Source: Phytophthora colocasiae (Eukaryota; Oomycota; Peronosporomycetes; Peronosporales; Peronosporaceae). Taken from it: 64,000 nt of DNA. Positions 49,085 to 58,946 of this stretch are shown in pieces. Each line of letters begins with the position of its first letter. The first letter of the stretch is position 1. Under the pieces are notes generated by a model. It had not been told where the DNA came from. It was given only the letters and a program-made list of their open reading frames with translations, and ran no database searches. The stretch is taken from positions 2,232,001 to 2,296,000 of the forward strand of contig JAGKQI010000090.1 in assembly GCA_018806915.1 (NCBI GenBank), written 5' to 3'. A program made the translations under genes and the position numbers.

Positions 49085-52003
49085 ATGGTACAGAGGACGG
49101 GAAATAACGCGAGAGACGAACGGGCTGAAAGGCGGTCTTCTTTCCATGACGCCATAGCTGAGGCGGCGCATGTGGCGAATCCGGGAATAGCGCAGGGAGC
49201 AGACAAGAGGGTTCCCCAAGCAGACCTACACAGCACGGGAGGAAGTTTCATGCCAGCAGCGTCAACTGTACGAGTGGCAGCAGGCCATACACCTAGGGCC
49301 AGTGGTGGAAGCGGAGGCACTGTCCTGGTTGAAATTCCTGGTACCAGTGGAGGATCACAGGGTCCACCGGCAGCACCAGTAGTTCCAGCTCATGCGGCAG
49401 CAGTGAACCTCGGTGGCAATGGCAACGGTGACGGTGATGGTGGGGACAACGGCAATGGTGGTAACGGTGAGCGGGACAGTGCACAAGGCGGTGGAAACGG
49501 AGGACAAGGCCAAGCAGCAGCACTACCCGCAGGAGATGGCGGTGGAACAGGACTTGGAATCCATGGAGATCAAGCACCAGCACCTCCAGTACCACCAACG
49601 CCTCCAGTACAGATAGCACCACAGTACTTTGCAATGCCACAGGCGCCACAGTGGATGTATCAGGCACCGAGTCGTGAAAAGAAGCTTCGGTTGCCAAAGT
49701 TCAAGGGTCTGGGAGAGCCAAAAGTTACGGTGAAGGCCTGGTTAAAAGCGGTCAAGAATGAATTACGCCGACAAACTGCAATCTTACGCACGGATTGGCG
49801 AGAACATGAGGTGTTCATTGAAATGGTTGCGAGCCTGGAAGGTGAAGCCCTCATGTGGTACGATACGGTTGAAGACGCATTCAGCAGACGAGAGGATCAG
49901 ACGTTTGGTAATTTGAGTCGGATGATGCGGGACAGATACATGGTGAAGCGTTCGAACCCGGAGGTAGTCGCGAGACTACGACAGCGACGTCAACAGCGAG
50001 GCGAGTCTCTAGTAGAATACGCACAGAAGCTCCGCGAGATTGCTTCCAGTAATCCGGTCGACGAGGAGTGGTTGGTTGACTCGTTCCTGTCCGGTATGAA
50101 CAACACTTGGTGCTCGACGTTGGTTCGTGGACATCGGCCGGCGACTTTGAACGAAGCGGTGAACTCCGCTGTGGATCAGGTTGGAGAGTACGGAGAAGGT
50201 TATGGGGTGGACCTCGCTACAGCGATGCGAGCACACGACGAACGGGCAGCATCGGCAGGCGCCGTCCCAACAGCCTTGGTCCCAGATTTAACACGGATTC
50301 AGCAGATCTCAGTGGCAGGTGGAAACTTGGGGAGTGTCGTGTCAGGATATGACGACGTGGGCTTGGCTACTGGACCTCCGCCACGGTATGACGTTGAAGG
50401 ACGACTAATGGTGCCTCAGGGAGGTGCCACACTTCAGAGTGGTGGTCAATGGAATGCGGTCATCCCAGCTGGATACAAACTGGTACCGGAAGAGACAGTG
50501 ACGGTTCAAGCAGCCAGTACGACAACTCCAGCAGCTACGGCACGGACAGCAACCCATACCCGACATACGACAGCTTCTAACCAGCGAACGGATGCGAATA
50601 CTCGACAGAACCAGCGGCAGGGACGTACGCTCCAGATGGAAGCTCGGGGTACTCAGCAGCAGACGCAGCAGCAACCCCAGCAGCAGCGTTGGAACAACGG
50701 AAGAAGTTACGGAAACAACGAGCCGCTTCGAACGCGCGAAGACCGTTTACGCAACCACCAGCAGTATTTGAACAGAAGATCTCAGCAACAGCAACCAAAC
50801 CGGACGGCAACAGCGAAACCCGATGATATGTGCTTCTACTGCCACGGATTTGGGCATCACGCGCACGCGTGTGCACTTAAGAAGGAAGACTCGGAAGAAA
50901 CAGGTAAGCACGGCATCAGGCGACAGGGACCAGAACGGCAAGTGGAGTTCCAGCGACTGGTAGATGCAGTGGCGGCACCTGGAGGGCGGCAACTGCGGAA
51001 CGAGGCCCGGTTGGCCGGACGGAAGAGGAAACGGAAGAGGAAGAAGGCGGGTTGTGGAGTACGAGATCCAGTCACGAGGACAGTGGAAATCGTCCCAACG
51101 GCTCAGGATGAGAACGGCACGGTGGCACCGAGCAACAGTGGTGTGCGGCCGGAAGATACTACGGCACCGGCGGTGGGCAATACTGGTACAACGGCGGTGA
51201 CCAAACAAGAAGATAAGGAGAACGACGGAGACACGGACGCGGGACACGACAGAAAGAAGGGACGTCGCGTGCATTTTGAAGTTACAGACGGGTTGGACAA
51301 TGGGGATGGCGGAACCACGGCAACGGGAGATGGCCTGATGAAACGGGTCGACGCCAACGATGGAGATTTCGCTACGCCCAGGCCTACCAACGACATACGG
51401 ACAAGTGACACCGAGGAACTGGTACAGCACGAGTCACGAGAAGTCGGAACTGGCACTGATGAAGTTACGTCAGGAACTGACGACCAAGTGGACGAATGCA
51501 TGAACTCGGACGCCGAAGGCAAAAGGAATGCGGACGATACCGACGAAGAAACAAAGTCTGGACCAGAAGCTACCGACGGAACTTCGCGACGCCCAGAAGT
51601 GTTGATCACTGGGGATGGCGGAGCTCATGACAGAACCCAGCAGATCCTCGGACAGGAAATGAGTATCGAAGATAGTCCACGGGCAAGGGTCTTACAGCTA
51701 CGGGCAGCACAACGACGACGGGATGTCAGTGAAGCAGAAGCTGAACGTCGGTGGGAACGAAATGTGCTAGCACGACAAACACGGAGAGAACGACACGGAG
51801 CTGTGCGACTGGCCAAGAAATCCGACGGAGGGTCCTCTACAGTGACAAACCTCGACGGGACAGCTACATCTGACACTCAGGAGGTTTCAGAGGGACGAAC
51901 CACGGGATATGTCAGTGAAGCAATTGGAAGGGGACAACGTGCACGTACGGGCGTCACGAGCTCGAAGACGACAAGAGAAACGGGAACGGAAGGCGCACGC
52001 TAA
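49085..52003 (+). CDS. gypsy Gag polyprotein
   Basis: A 972-aa Gag. A Gly/Asn-rich low-complexity head (~75-170) precedes the retrotransposon gag domain (~195-380: K-L-P-K-F-K-G-L-G, W-L-K-A-V-K-N-E-L, F-L-S-G-M-N-N-T-W), a Gln/Thr-rich linker and a single zinc knuckle C-F-Y-C-H-G-F-G-H-H-A-H-A-C. The tail is acidic and Arg-rich. ATG 49085 is used because the open frame above begins at TTG (49040). The pol frame (51909 onward) overlaps the last 95 bp and lies one base further, so a +1 shift or a stop bypass would be required. Intact, unusual for an element otherwise gutted; it may supply particles or package other copies. Confidence 0.85.
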   Translation: MVQRTGNNARDERAERRSSFHDAIAEAAHVANPGIAQGADKRVPQADLHSTGGSFMPAASTVRVAAGHTPRASGGSGGTVLVEIPGTSGGSQGPPAAPVVPAHAAAVNLGGNGNGDGDGGDNGNGGNGERDSAQGGGNGGQGQAAALPAGDGGGTGLGIHGDQAPAPPVPPTPPVQIAPQYFAMPQAPQWMYQAPSREKKLRLPKFKGLGEPKVTVKAWLKAVKNELRRQTAILRTDWREHEVFIEMVASLEGEALMWYDTVEDAFSRREDQTFGNLSRMMRDRYMVKRSNPEVVARLRQRRQQRGESLVEYAQKLREIASSNPVDEEWLVDSFLSGMNNTWCSTLVRGHRPATLNEAVNSAVDQVGEYGEGYGVDLATAMRAHDERAASAGAVPTALVPDLTRIQQISVAGGNLGSVVSGYDDVGLATGPPPRYDVEGRLMVPQGGATLQSGGQWNAVIPAGYKLVPEETVTVQAASTTTPAATARTATHTRHTTASNQRTDANTRQNQRQGRTLQMEARGTQQQTQQQPQQQRWNNGRSYGNNEPLRTREDRLRNHQQYLNRRSQQQQPNRTATAKPDDMCFYCHGFGHHAHACALKKEDSEETGKHGIRRQGPERQVEFQRLVDAVAAPGGRQLRNEARLAGRKRKRKRKKAGCGVRDPVTRTVEIVPTAQDENGTVAPSNSGVRPEDTTAPAVGNTGTTAVTKQEDKENDGDTDAGHDRKKGRRVHFEVTDGLDNGDGGTTATGDGLMKRVDANDGDFATPRPTNDIRTSDTEELVQHESREVGTGTDEVTSGTDDQVDECMNSDAEGKRNADDTDEETKSGPEATDGTSRRPEVLITGDGGAHDRTQQILGQEMSIEDSPRARVLQLRAAQRRRDVSEAEAERRWERNVLARQTRRERHGAVRLAKKSDGGSSTVTNLDGTATSDTQEVSEGRTTGYVSEAIGRGQRARTGVTSSKTTRETGTEGAR

Positions 52004-53745
52004 GGAACAGAGGGAACTTCAGCACCGTGATGCACAGTCGAATTACCCGCCCAATAGCTATTACCAGTATGACGAGCACCGACGGACACACGGCCGGGCG
52101 AGTTTACGTACGAGTTCTGAGACCGAAGGAATCGAGTACATTGAACCAGCGTCAGTCAAGCAGGTGAAAGCGACCAAGAATCATAAGGTCACAAATACTT
52201 ACGAGTATCACAGCTAGAGCACGTACTGTAGTGCAAGTTCCGAGTGGCATGAAGCAGATGAGCGGCAGTGCACAACAGGGAAGTTGCGAGCAGTACAAGC
52301 CCAAGCGGTTGACCAGCTACCGACAGCCACGGTTAACGTCAGAGGCCAAACCGTGACGGTGAAGCTTGATACTGGGGCGCAGTACAGCGTAGCAGATTGA
52401 AGGTTGGCCCGAATACCACCGGAAACTGGTGGCAAACATGAGTCGGCAGCGAAGATCGCGAAGCAGGCACTGGAGAAGGATCAGTTGAGAAGGGAACGGT
52501 ACTACAGCCACAAAGTAAGAAACAACGTGCATTTCAAGGTTGGAGACATGGTTTGGATCTTCAGACCGCCACGTGGAACGGGAGTGACGAAACTCGCTCA
52601 CCAATGGATCGGACCAGCAAAGATCACGACCGATGGAGGGTTTGACAACTGGATTGTACGTCGAGAAGATACAGGGGAAGAGCTAGTGGCCCATTGTAGC
52701 TTTCTAGTCTCTTACTACCGACCTCGCAGTCAATTAGCAGTAGTGGCAGATCGGATACTGGAAGATCTAGCCAAGGACGACGAGCTCATTGAAGGTGAAG
52801 GACGAGTACCAAGGCCTGGAGAAGAACGGACTCAAGGAACAAGTCGAGGAGAAGCAGTCCGTGTATCTTCAGCAGGGCAGCACCAGCAGGGCGTCGAGAG
52901 GACAGGTGGTAATGATGGCACGACAGCAACCGTGGAACCCGTTGAACGTACTGCAACGACGACAAGAACGGAAGTCACTCAACGGGAAATTGCAAGAATA
53001 GCTACGAAAACCACGGACGTACCAGCAACGTCCTCGAGCGATCAGCACAGTGCGGCAGCAGGACGTTCCAACACCCCAGCAAGTGAACAGTCAGTTGGAA
53101 GTAAGATACCAACGCCGGCTGCGACGACTACAACTACCTCACAGACTGCAGTGACGAATAAGCAGCGCAAGAGAAGGCGCGATGACGAAGTGCACAGCGG
53201 TAACCAACAAGAGCAACAGGCTAAACGACGCGCGGAGACGGCGGCACGTGAAGCACGAGCAGCGAGACGGAGTGCTCTTCGTAACCGATCGACACAAGCA
53301 GAAGCCGAAACGATGGATTCAGATGCAGATTGCAGGGGGTATCAAGTACTACGGAATTTTAGGTACGAACGAGGAAGTTAGAGAACAACAACAACGACCA
53401 GGAGGAGACTCGGAAGGCACTAGTCACGGTGACGCAGCACCAAGGGACGGAATTACGCGAGCTCTTCGAGGACACGGACAATCGCGATGGCCATCCGCAG
53501 CTAAAACCATCATGGAGGAGGCTACAGCTAGAACCGTTATTGAACGAGGACAACGAAAAGTCAGAAACATAGCTGGCCGATACGAGACGCAGTACCGAGT
53601 GGAGTACCAAAATCGACCAGGTGGACCAGTGGTATCTGCCTGGCTCGCAGCTAAGCAGTTCGAGACACTATTCGACCAAGGTAAGATCGGGGACGATCTT
53701 CAGGCGGGGGATGGCGTGTGGACAAATGTCAACATTCATTCGTGA
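51909..53745 (+). pseudogene. gypsy pol remnant: protease joined to integrase C-terminus
   Basis: Frame from 51909 has TAG at 52215, then the aspartic protease strand V-K-L-D-T-G-A (52360-52376), TGA at 52398, and directly in the same frame the integrase C-terminal domain (V-G-D-M-V-W-I-F-R-P-P; H-Q-W-I-G-P-A-K-I). RT, RNase H and the integrase D,D-35-E core have been deleted at about 52400. A Thr/Arg-rich tail ends at 53381; another frame (to 53745) carries a chromodomain-like segment Y-R-V-E-Y-Q-N ... W-L-A-A-K-Q-F. Confidence 0.85.
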
Positions 53746-54640
53746 AGAGCGGCTTTCGCTGGAAGAAGTTCGGGTAGCAGTGATAATTGACCTCACTGGC
53801 GACAGTGACGCGGATATCAGTCAATCGGAAATTGCAGGAAGATAGTGGAGACCTTGAAGTTGAAGTCAGTGACTTTCGAAGATCGCAATGGGAGGAATGA
53901 CACGGCACCAGACAAGCAAGGACACAGTGGATCAGATAGGCGAGGCGACATGAACAAAAGGCAATGAACGGAGGAGAAGTCACCCAAGAAGTCGCCGAGG
54001 AGGATCCTGACGGTGGCAGGCACTATACTTAGGATAGGTGTAGAGATAGCGGGGCTACGGTAGTTAGGAGAGCTATGTGGCGTGCGGCTGGCCGTCAAAA
54101 CTCTCAGTTACGATTTTGCGCGACCGTGCAGAGTTAAGTAACTAAGAAGTGATTTACGCGTGGAGTGCGGCAACTGGTCGGCTTCACCCAACAGCATTTT
54201 GAGGGTTATCTGGGGGAGTGGCCTTGTTCTGCGGTGTACTGACCGGCGAGGACCTCTAGGGTAATACGCTGAGGAGGCACGGAGTTCTGAGGTACGACGA
54301 TGAGGATGCATGCGTAGTGTGGCGGGGAACGCGGCTAGAAACCGCGCAGTTGTGGTGCTTATCGATAGCGTCTCGACTAGAGAGTGTTCACTTCAACTTC
54401 AATGAGGTGTTACATTCATCTTGTATAGTACATGTTGTATATTGGGATTAGCACGAGGACAAGCTACAGATCTACCCAAGATTGTAGTTGCTACAAAACG
54501 TCTTCTCCCTAGCCGTCTCTACTGGACAATGTCCGCCGGGGTCCCTCTCTGGTGACGTGCTGACTCTAGTTCCTGCTTGCGTGACCACTGGCTCCCTTCG
54601 AAGTTGGAATTTCAAGGCGTAAAAAGAAGTAAAGCCGACA
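53717..54640 (+). repeat. gypsy 3' LTR
   Basis: 924 bp, the partner of 47842-48770. Confidence 0.95.
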
Positions 54641-55228
54641 ATGCCATTCGCGATGTCCCATCATTGAGGAAATTTCTTTGCTATTCAAGTAAACTTTCTG
54701 GGTTTCACTATCGTAGCTCAAAGCGAGATGAAACCATCGATTAGCCTCTAAAGGAGCTACGACTTGTTTGCCGGATAAAACGGAGCAGTAGAGCTCCCCT
54801 TTGGAACTCACCATGGCGAATTGTTAATGGGTATTCGGCCATCGCCCAGACTCACGACTCGAGCTCTGCAATTCCTGCAAAATGCTGGTCTTTAGTTGCT
54901 GGTAACAGACAGAACCACACGTCGAAGCTGAAACTCCTGAGACTATAAAGCTCCAACTGAAAATGCGGCCGAGAGTCTTGACCTTTATAATCGACAAATT
55001 ACACGAAGGAAGAGTTGATGTCCTCTGAGCGGTGGAAAAACATCGAGCGAACTTCTTCTTCCACGACCATTGACACTTGACTCCGCCAACACGTTCACGC
55101 CAGAAAGATTCGTCTAAGAAGTAGCGGCTCCAATACGTGTTCACATGAGAGAGATATAACCCATCGAAACCGGTTAAGAACTTGCATATGAGTTCTGTAA
55201 TATCAAGTGGCAACTTCTCCAGTGACAT
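54641..55228 (-). pseudogene. F-box/LamG copy B, 5' part
   Basis: Starts at ATG 55226-55228 with an F-box (L-P-L-D-I-T-E-L-I-C-K-F-L-T-G-F-D). A frame change near 54980-55020 separates it from the LamG start (F-S-F-D-V-W-F-C-L-L-P in another frame), and a stop lies near 54824. The gene is then cut at 54641 by the gypsy element. So it was broken both by small lesions and by the insertion. Confidence 0.85.
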
Positions 55229-55363
55229 TGCAACTGTTGTCATCGTAACAACTTGAGCAATGGCAAAGACGTACAAGTGGATGGGAGAAACCTACCCAAA
55301 GACAGTAGCTTGAAGGTGGATCCTTGGATACTAGTAGGTAGTACTTCTCTTTGTTACATGTAC

Positions 55364-56287
55364 CTATTGCCCAGTACAAGTACCAAATTGCATCGTTGTT
55401 CCTTCTACTGGTCGAGTGCATTTCACCATGCGAGTGTTCTCGTACGGCCTAGCAACTGCACTTACTGGAATAGTCGATACTTCTCTGCCAGTTACCAGCA
55501 TATTGACATCGTTATGGGATAGTTTACCTTTCCACAAACGAAAAGCATCCACCACGCCGTGAAATCCATACCAGCCGATGTATCCTTTGTATGGACAGTG
55601 GAGTGTATCTGACGTGATACATCCAGTCCCGACTTGGGCCAATCTCAGGTGATACCATTCGTGGTGTCTGGGTCCCTTCATACATGAGATTTCCCTGCCA
55701 TCCAAGTAAATTTTCTGCTGTTTGTTGTCGATTTCGTAGCTTAAAGCGAGATGATACCATCGATTGGCCTCCAAATTGTTCGCTACGACTTGTTTACCGG
55801 ATAAAACAGAGCAGTAAAGTTCCCCTTTGGAACTCACCATGGCAAACTGTTGGTGATAATGGGGCCATTGTCGAGATTCACGACTGGAACTCTGCAAACC
55901 GAGGAGAATCCCTCCAAAGTGTCGATCCTCCGTAGCTGGTAACAGACTAAACCACACGTCGAAGGAAAAACTGAAGTTCCCCATGAGCTCCACCGTAAAA
56001 TGTGGAAGGGAAATTCGATTTTGATAGACCAGAAAACACGAAAACGAGTCAACGTCATCCGGTCGGTGACCAACTTTAAGTCCTTGAAAAACCATCGAAC
56101 GGGCCTTCATGTACTGCTTTTTCCATGACCAGGACTCTTTCTTGACTTCACCAATACGTTCACACCAGAATAATTCGTCTGAGAAGTAGTTACTCCAAAA
56201 AATGTTCACATGGGAGAGATTAAACCCATCGAAGCCAGTTAAGAATTTGCATACGTGTGCCACGATATCGTGTGGCAAGTTCTGCAT
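55364..56287 (-). CDS. F-box plus LamG/concanavalin-like lectin protein (copy C)
   Basis: A 307-aa paralogue of copy A. The F-box-like motif starts at residue 3 (L-P-H-D-I-V-A-H-V-C-K-F-L-T-G-F-D-G-F-N-L-S-H). The jelly-roll domain covers ~95-290 (F-S-F-S-F-D-V-W-F-S-L-L-P; R-W-Y-H-L-A-L-S-Y; Y-G-F-H-G-V-V-D-A-F-R-L-W). It is intact, with the same length and order as copy A, and lies in the same orientation 135 bp upstream of copy B. Two intact members with conserved domain boundaries argue for selection on the protein. A substrate-receptor role is inferred from domain content only. Confidence 0.78.
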   Translation of the reverse strand: MQNLPHDIVAHVCKFLTGFDGFNLSHVNIFWSNYFSDELFWCERIGEVKKESWSWKKQYMKARSMVFQGLKVGHRPDDVDSFSCFLVYQNRISLPHFTVELMGNFSFSFDVWFSLLPATEDRHFGGILLGLQSSSRESRQWPHYHQQFAMVSSKGELYCSVLSGKQVVANNLEANRWYHLALSYEIDNKQQKIYLDGREISCMKGPRHHEWYHLRLAQVGTGCITSDTLHCPYKGYIGWYGFHGVVDAFRLWKGKLSHNDVNMLVTGREVSTIPVSAVARPYENTRMVKCTRPVEGTTMQFGTCTGQ

Positions 56288-56399
56288 TGCAAATCGAATA
56301 GTGAAGGAGAAGTCAACCTAAACGCAGGACCTTGACGTCTTCAGAAGGTCGAGCACATGATATTTTCTGCACGTTCACCCATTGGGAAGAGGTACGTAT

Positions 56400-57160
56400 C
56401 CCATGCAGCTCATGCAGTTTCACAGTGGCTTGAAGTTGATCTCTTGGAACTTCCAAGTTGGAAGATTTCCACCCACAGCCAACTCTACAGCGTCAGTCGC
56501 ACGCGGAATTCGTCCATGGAATCCAGGGATCCCTAAGTGTCCTCCGGTCTTCTCCCCCTGTGACACAACTTGTTAATGTGTCATAAACTCCCATTCTTTA
56601 TGCAAACTACTAGTGGCAGAGTAGACGTTGTCACCATCGAGATGTACGTCCTGACGCTGTAGATTGCAGTCGTAGCTGAGCAGAAGATGATGCCATCGAT
56701 TCGACTGCAAGTTAGTCGCCACCACTGGTTTGATATCCAATACAGAGCAGTACAAGTCTCCAACTTTATTCACGACCGGTAGATGAAAATGAGGTCATGG
56801 ACGACAATCTCTTGGAGCGGATTGTATCCCGTAGAAAACACCTCCAAAGCAATAGTCGTCTGAGGATGACAGGAGAGCGAACTACACGTCCAAACTGAGC
56901 TGGTTAGAAAACTGCTCAATAGCATGAGAGCATGAGATGGAAGAAATTCCACCATGACTGCAGGAGGTCTGAAAGTGAGGGAGTTTTTGATGTCCAAGAT
57001 AGCAACTCACCAAGAAATGCCTCTGGTGAGCCACTCACTGGTTCACAGAAAGCTTCAGTACAATACGCAGATCTTTCCTTTGCGCCACGAAATATTAACT
57101 CCATTGAAAAAGTTACCACTACAGTAGAAATAGCTATCTCGAGTTTGTTCGCTTTCAGTC
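56400..57160 (-). pseudogene. F-box/LamG copy D, degenerate
   Basis: Minus-strand fragments in three frames: a LamG segment D-L-Y-C-S-V-L ... S-N-R-W-H-H-L-L-L-S-Y-D (56573-56770), a piece resembling G-F-H-G-x-I (around 56510), and upstream residue patches with W-N-F-F-H and L-L-S-S-F-L. No F-box or start codon is recognisable. Confidence 0.55.
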
Positions 57161-57270
57161 TTCAACGGGTAAACAATTTCCTGGCCGGTGTAGTCGATTT
57201 CATTTTGGCCGCCTTGTTTGCCGCTTCCAAAAGCTTTAGGTACCCAGCCCCAAGTTTCAGAAACAGAATC

Positions 57271-57747
57271 TTAGGCCGCCTTATGCTGTTTCGCAGCTTT
57301 TTCTAGCTTCAGAGTCTTGATAAACTGATTGAACGCCTTAGTCTCCGTGGCATGAATTTTCCTGATTTTGTCGATGGTCTCTGCTTTGAGCTTCTCTTCA
57401 GCCTTTAGGTATTCACCAAAATTCTTGAACTTCATTCTTTTTTCAAAAAAATGCTTTGCCATTGCCTTCTCGATCGGGTCAGCCTTCTCTATAACATGTG
57501 CAAACCCTCTCTCTTCGCCAAAACTGCCGTCACCTCCGCTGTCCAAATCCTTGAGATCGTCATTGAGGTCATCGTACGCGTCATCCACACGACGAAGCAG
57601 TCGCCTGCTCTCCGCCGAGTCAATGACAGTGACAGCAGCTCCATTCTCAGGTGCAGTCTTGGAGTCCTGAACTGGCGAGAATGATGATGCGACGCTGGTG
57701 TGGAGGATGGCCGCAACTAGTGCCGCAAGGACGCAAGTAAGACGCAT
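57271..57747 (-). CDS. RXLR-EER secreted effector candidate
   Basis: A 158-aa secreted protein with a signal peptide (1-20, cut near V-A-S-S), R-L-L-R at residues 49-52 (within S-R-R-L-L-R-R), an acidic linker, and G-E-E-R ending at residue 80, the canonical RXLR-dEER spacing. The C-terminal ~75 residues are Lys/Glu/Ala-rich helix without an obvious WY module. Host target unknown. ATG 57747 starts the signal peptide and lies 46 bp below an initiator box. Its neighbours are the degenerate lectin copy and a foldback repeat, so it sits in rapidly changing DNA. Confidence 0.9.
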   Translation of the reverse strand: MRLTCVLAALVAAILHTSVASSFSPVQDSKTAPENGAAVTVIDSAESRRLLRRVDDAYDDLNDDLKDLDSGGDGSFGEERGFAHVIEKADPIEKAMAKHFFEKRMKFKNFGEYLKAEEKLKAETIDKIRKIHATETKAFNQFIKTLKLEKAAKQHKAA

Positions 57748-57792
57748 GACTTCTTGAGTGTTTCACTTCGATGCTTGTTCGTTGGAGAGCGC

Positions 57793-57808
57793 GGATTGTA
57801 GAATGAGA
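57793..57808 (-). promoter_or_regulatory. Oomycete initiator-like element for the RXLR gene
   Basis: Minus strand TCTCATTCTACAATCC matches 13 of 16 positions of GCTCATTYYNCAWTTT. Confidence 0.65.
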
Positions 57809-57828
57809 TGCCTGTTTTGGACATCTCT

Positions 57829-58446
57829 GGTGGAGTTTACGATTTGTGTGTTCTACGCGGCGGTTGAAGATGTGCCGGGCATTCCTATTCATTTTCAATA
57901 CGTTAGCACAAACCTGGTAGGTTGCACGTTCATGAATACGGGAAATTCGTACTTAAAGCATCATACATGTGCATGTGCATGGTACTAATCTTTGAGGTAG
58001 ATTTATCTAGGGTTACTATTACGTCCAAGCAGATTTCTCTTTTTTTGAGAAAGGTATGGTTTTGACGAATGCAAAGAAGCATTATAAGACAGAATTCAAT
58101 TTTTTTGGTCTCGGAAATCTTGTCGTCTCGTTTTGCAGTCATTTTCAAGTCACTTAGATGCAATCTTACATACTGATTCTGAAGGAAGAGAAAAGTAATA
58201 TAATGTATTCGTCAAAGCCATACCTTTCTCAAAAACGAGAAATCTGCTTGTAATAGTAACCCTAGATAAATCTACCTCAAAGATTAGTACCATGCACATG
58301 CACATGTATGATGCTTTAAGTACGAATTTCCCGTATTCATGAACGTGCAACCTACCAGGTTTGTGCTAACGTATTGAAAATGAATAGGAATGCCCGGCAC
58401 ATCTTCAACCGCCGCGTAGAACACACAAATCGTAAACTTCCACCCG
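57829..58446. repeat. Foldback inverted repeat upstream of the RXLR effector
   Basis: 57829-58068 is repeated as its reverse complement at 58207-58446, with ~240-bp arms and a 138-bp loop. The arms are close but not identical. Ends read GGTGGAG... without a clear target duplication. The left end lies 21 bp from the effector's initiator box. The remaining 58447-58946 has no gene. Confidence 0.85.
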
Positions 58447-58946
58447 AGATATCGGATCACGTTTAAAGAGGCCTCGTTTTAGTTGTTAAATCGATCGTGT
58501 TACAAGCTCATTTACCATTCCCGAATCCCAATGTCAAACTTGCATTCGTCAATTGCTACTTCTCTGCCAAGTTAACAGGTCTCCCAAATCGGATAGTATG
58601 GAGAACGGTGGGAGTCCAGAAGTTCATTCGCGCTACAGATAACTGCATGTTTGTGAGAAAATAATCCCGTACAACACACGTTCCTCGCTTTCAGTACTGC
58701 CCTCTTGGTGGGGCCAACGTCAACACACTGGAAGCATTTTCGTGACATTGACACTCTTCACCTTGCGGCCTCGATCGCAATACGTATCGTACGCCAGCAT
58801 AGTTAAACTCCTCTCGATGGTGCTCAACCTTTAACCCGAAAAAAAAACATCCACAGTCTTCTCAAAACGAATGAATATTTTCTGTTGGGAAATGATCATG
58901 GTGTTTTACTGTTTTACTTCTATAACTTACACCTGCTGGGTCTGTT

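Larger units (their letters stand above)
47842..54640 (+). mobile_element. Ty3/gypsy LTR retrotransposon, deletion derivative
   Basis: A 6799-bp element with LTRs of 929 bp (47842-48770) and 924 bp (53717-54640), TG...CA ends and a 4-bp target duplication ATGC (47838-47841, 54641-54644). By eye the LTRs differ by three substitutions and two indels. A PBS-like TGG... starts at 48771 and a purine-rich tract GGCGGGGGATGG precedes the 3' LTR. Internally gag is long and intact, but only protease and the integrase C-terminus with a chromodomain-like tail remain; reverse transcriptase, RNase H and the integrase core are missing, so it cannot move unaided. Confidence 0.95.

Noticed and set aside
53182..53400. 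Separate plus-strand frame upstream of the chromodomain-like segment
   Set aside because: Overlaps the pol tail in another frame; only the part after about 53340 looks coding.
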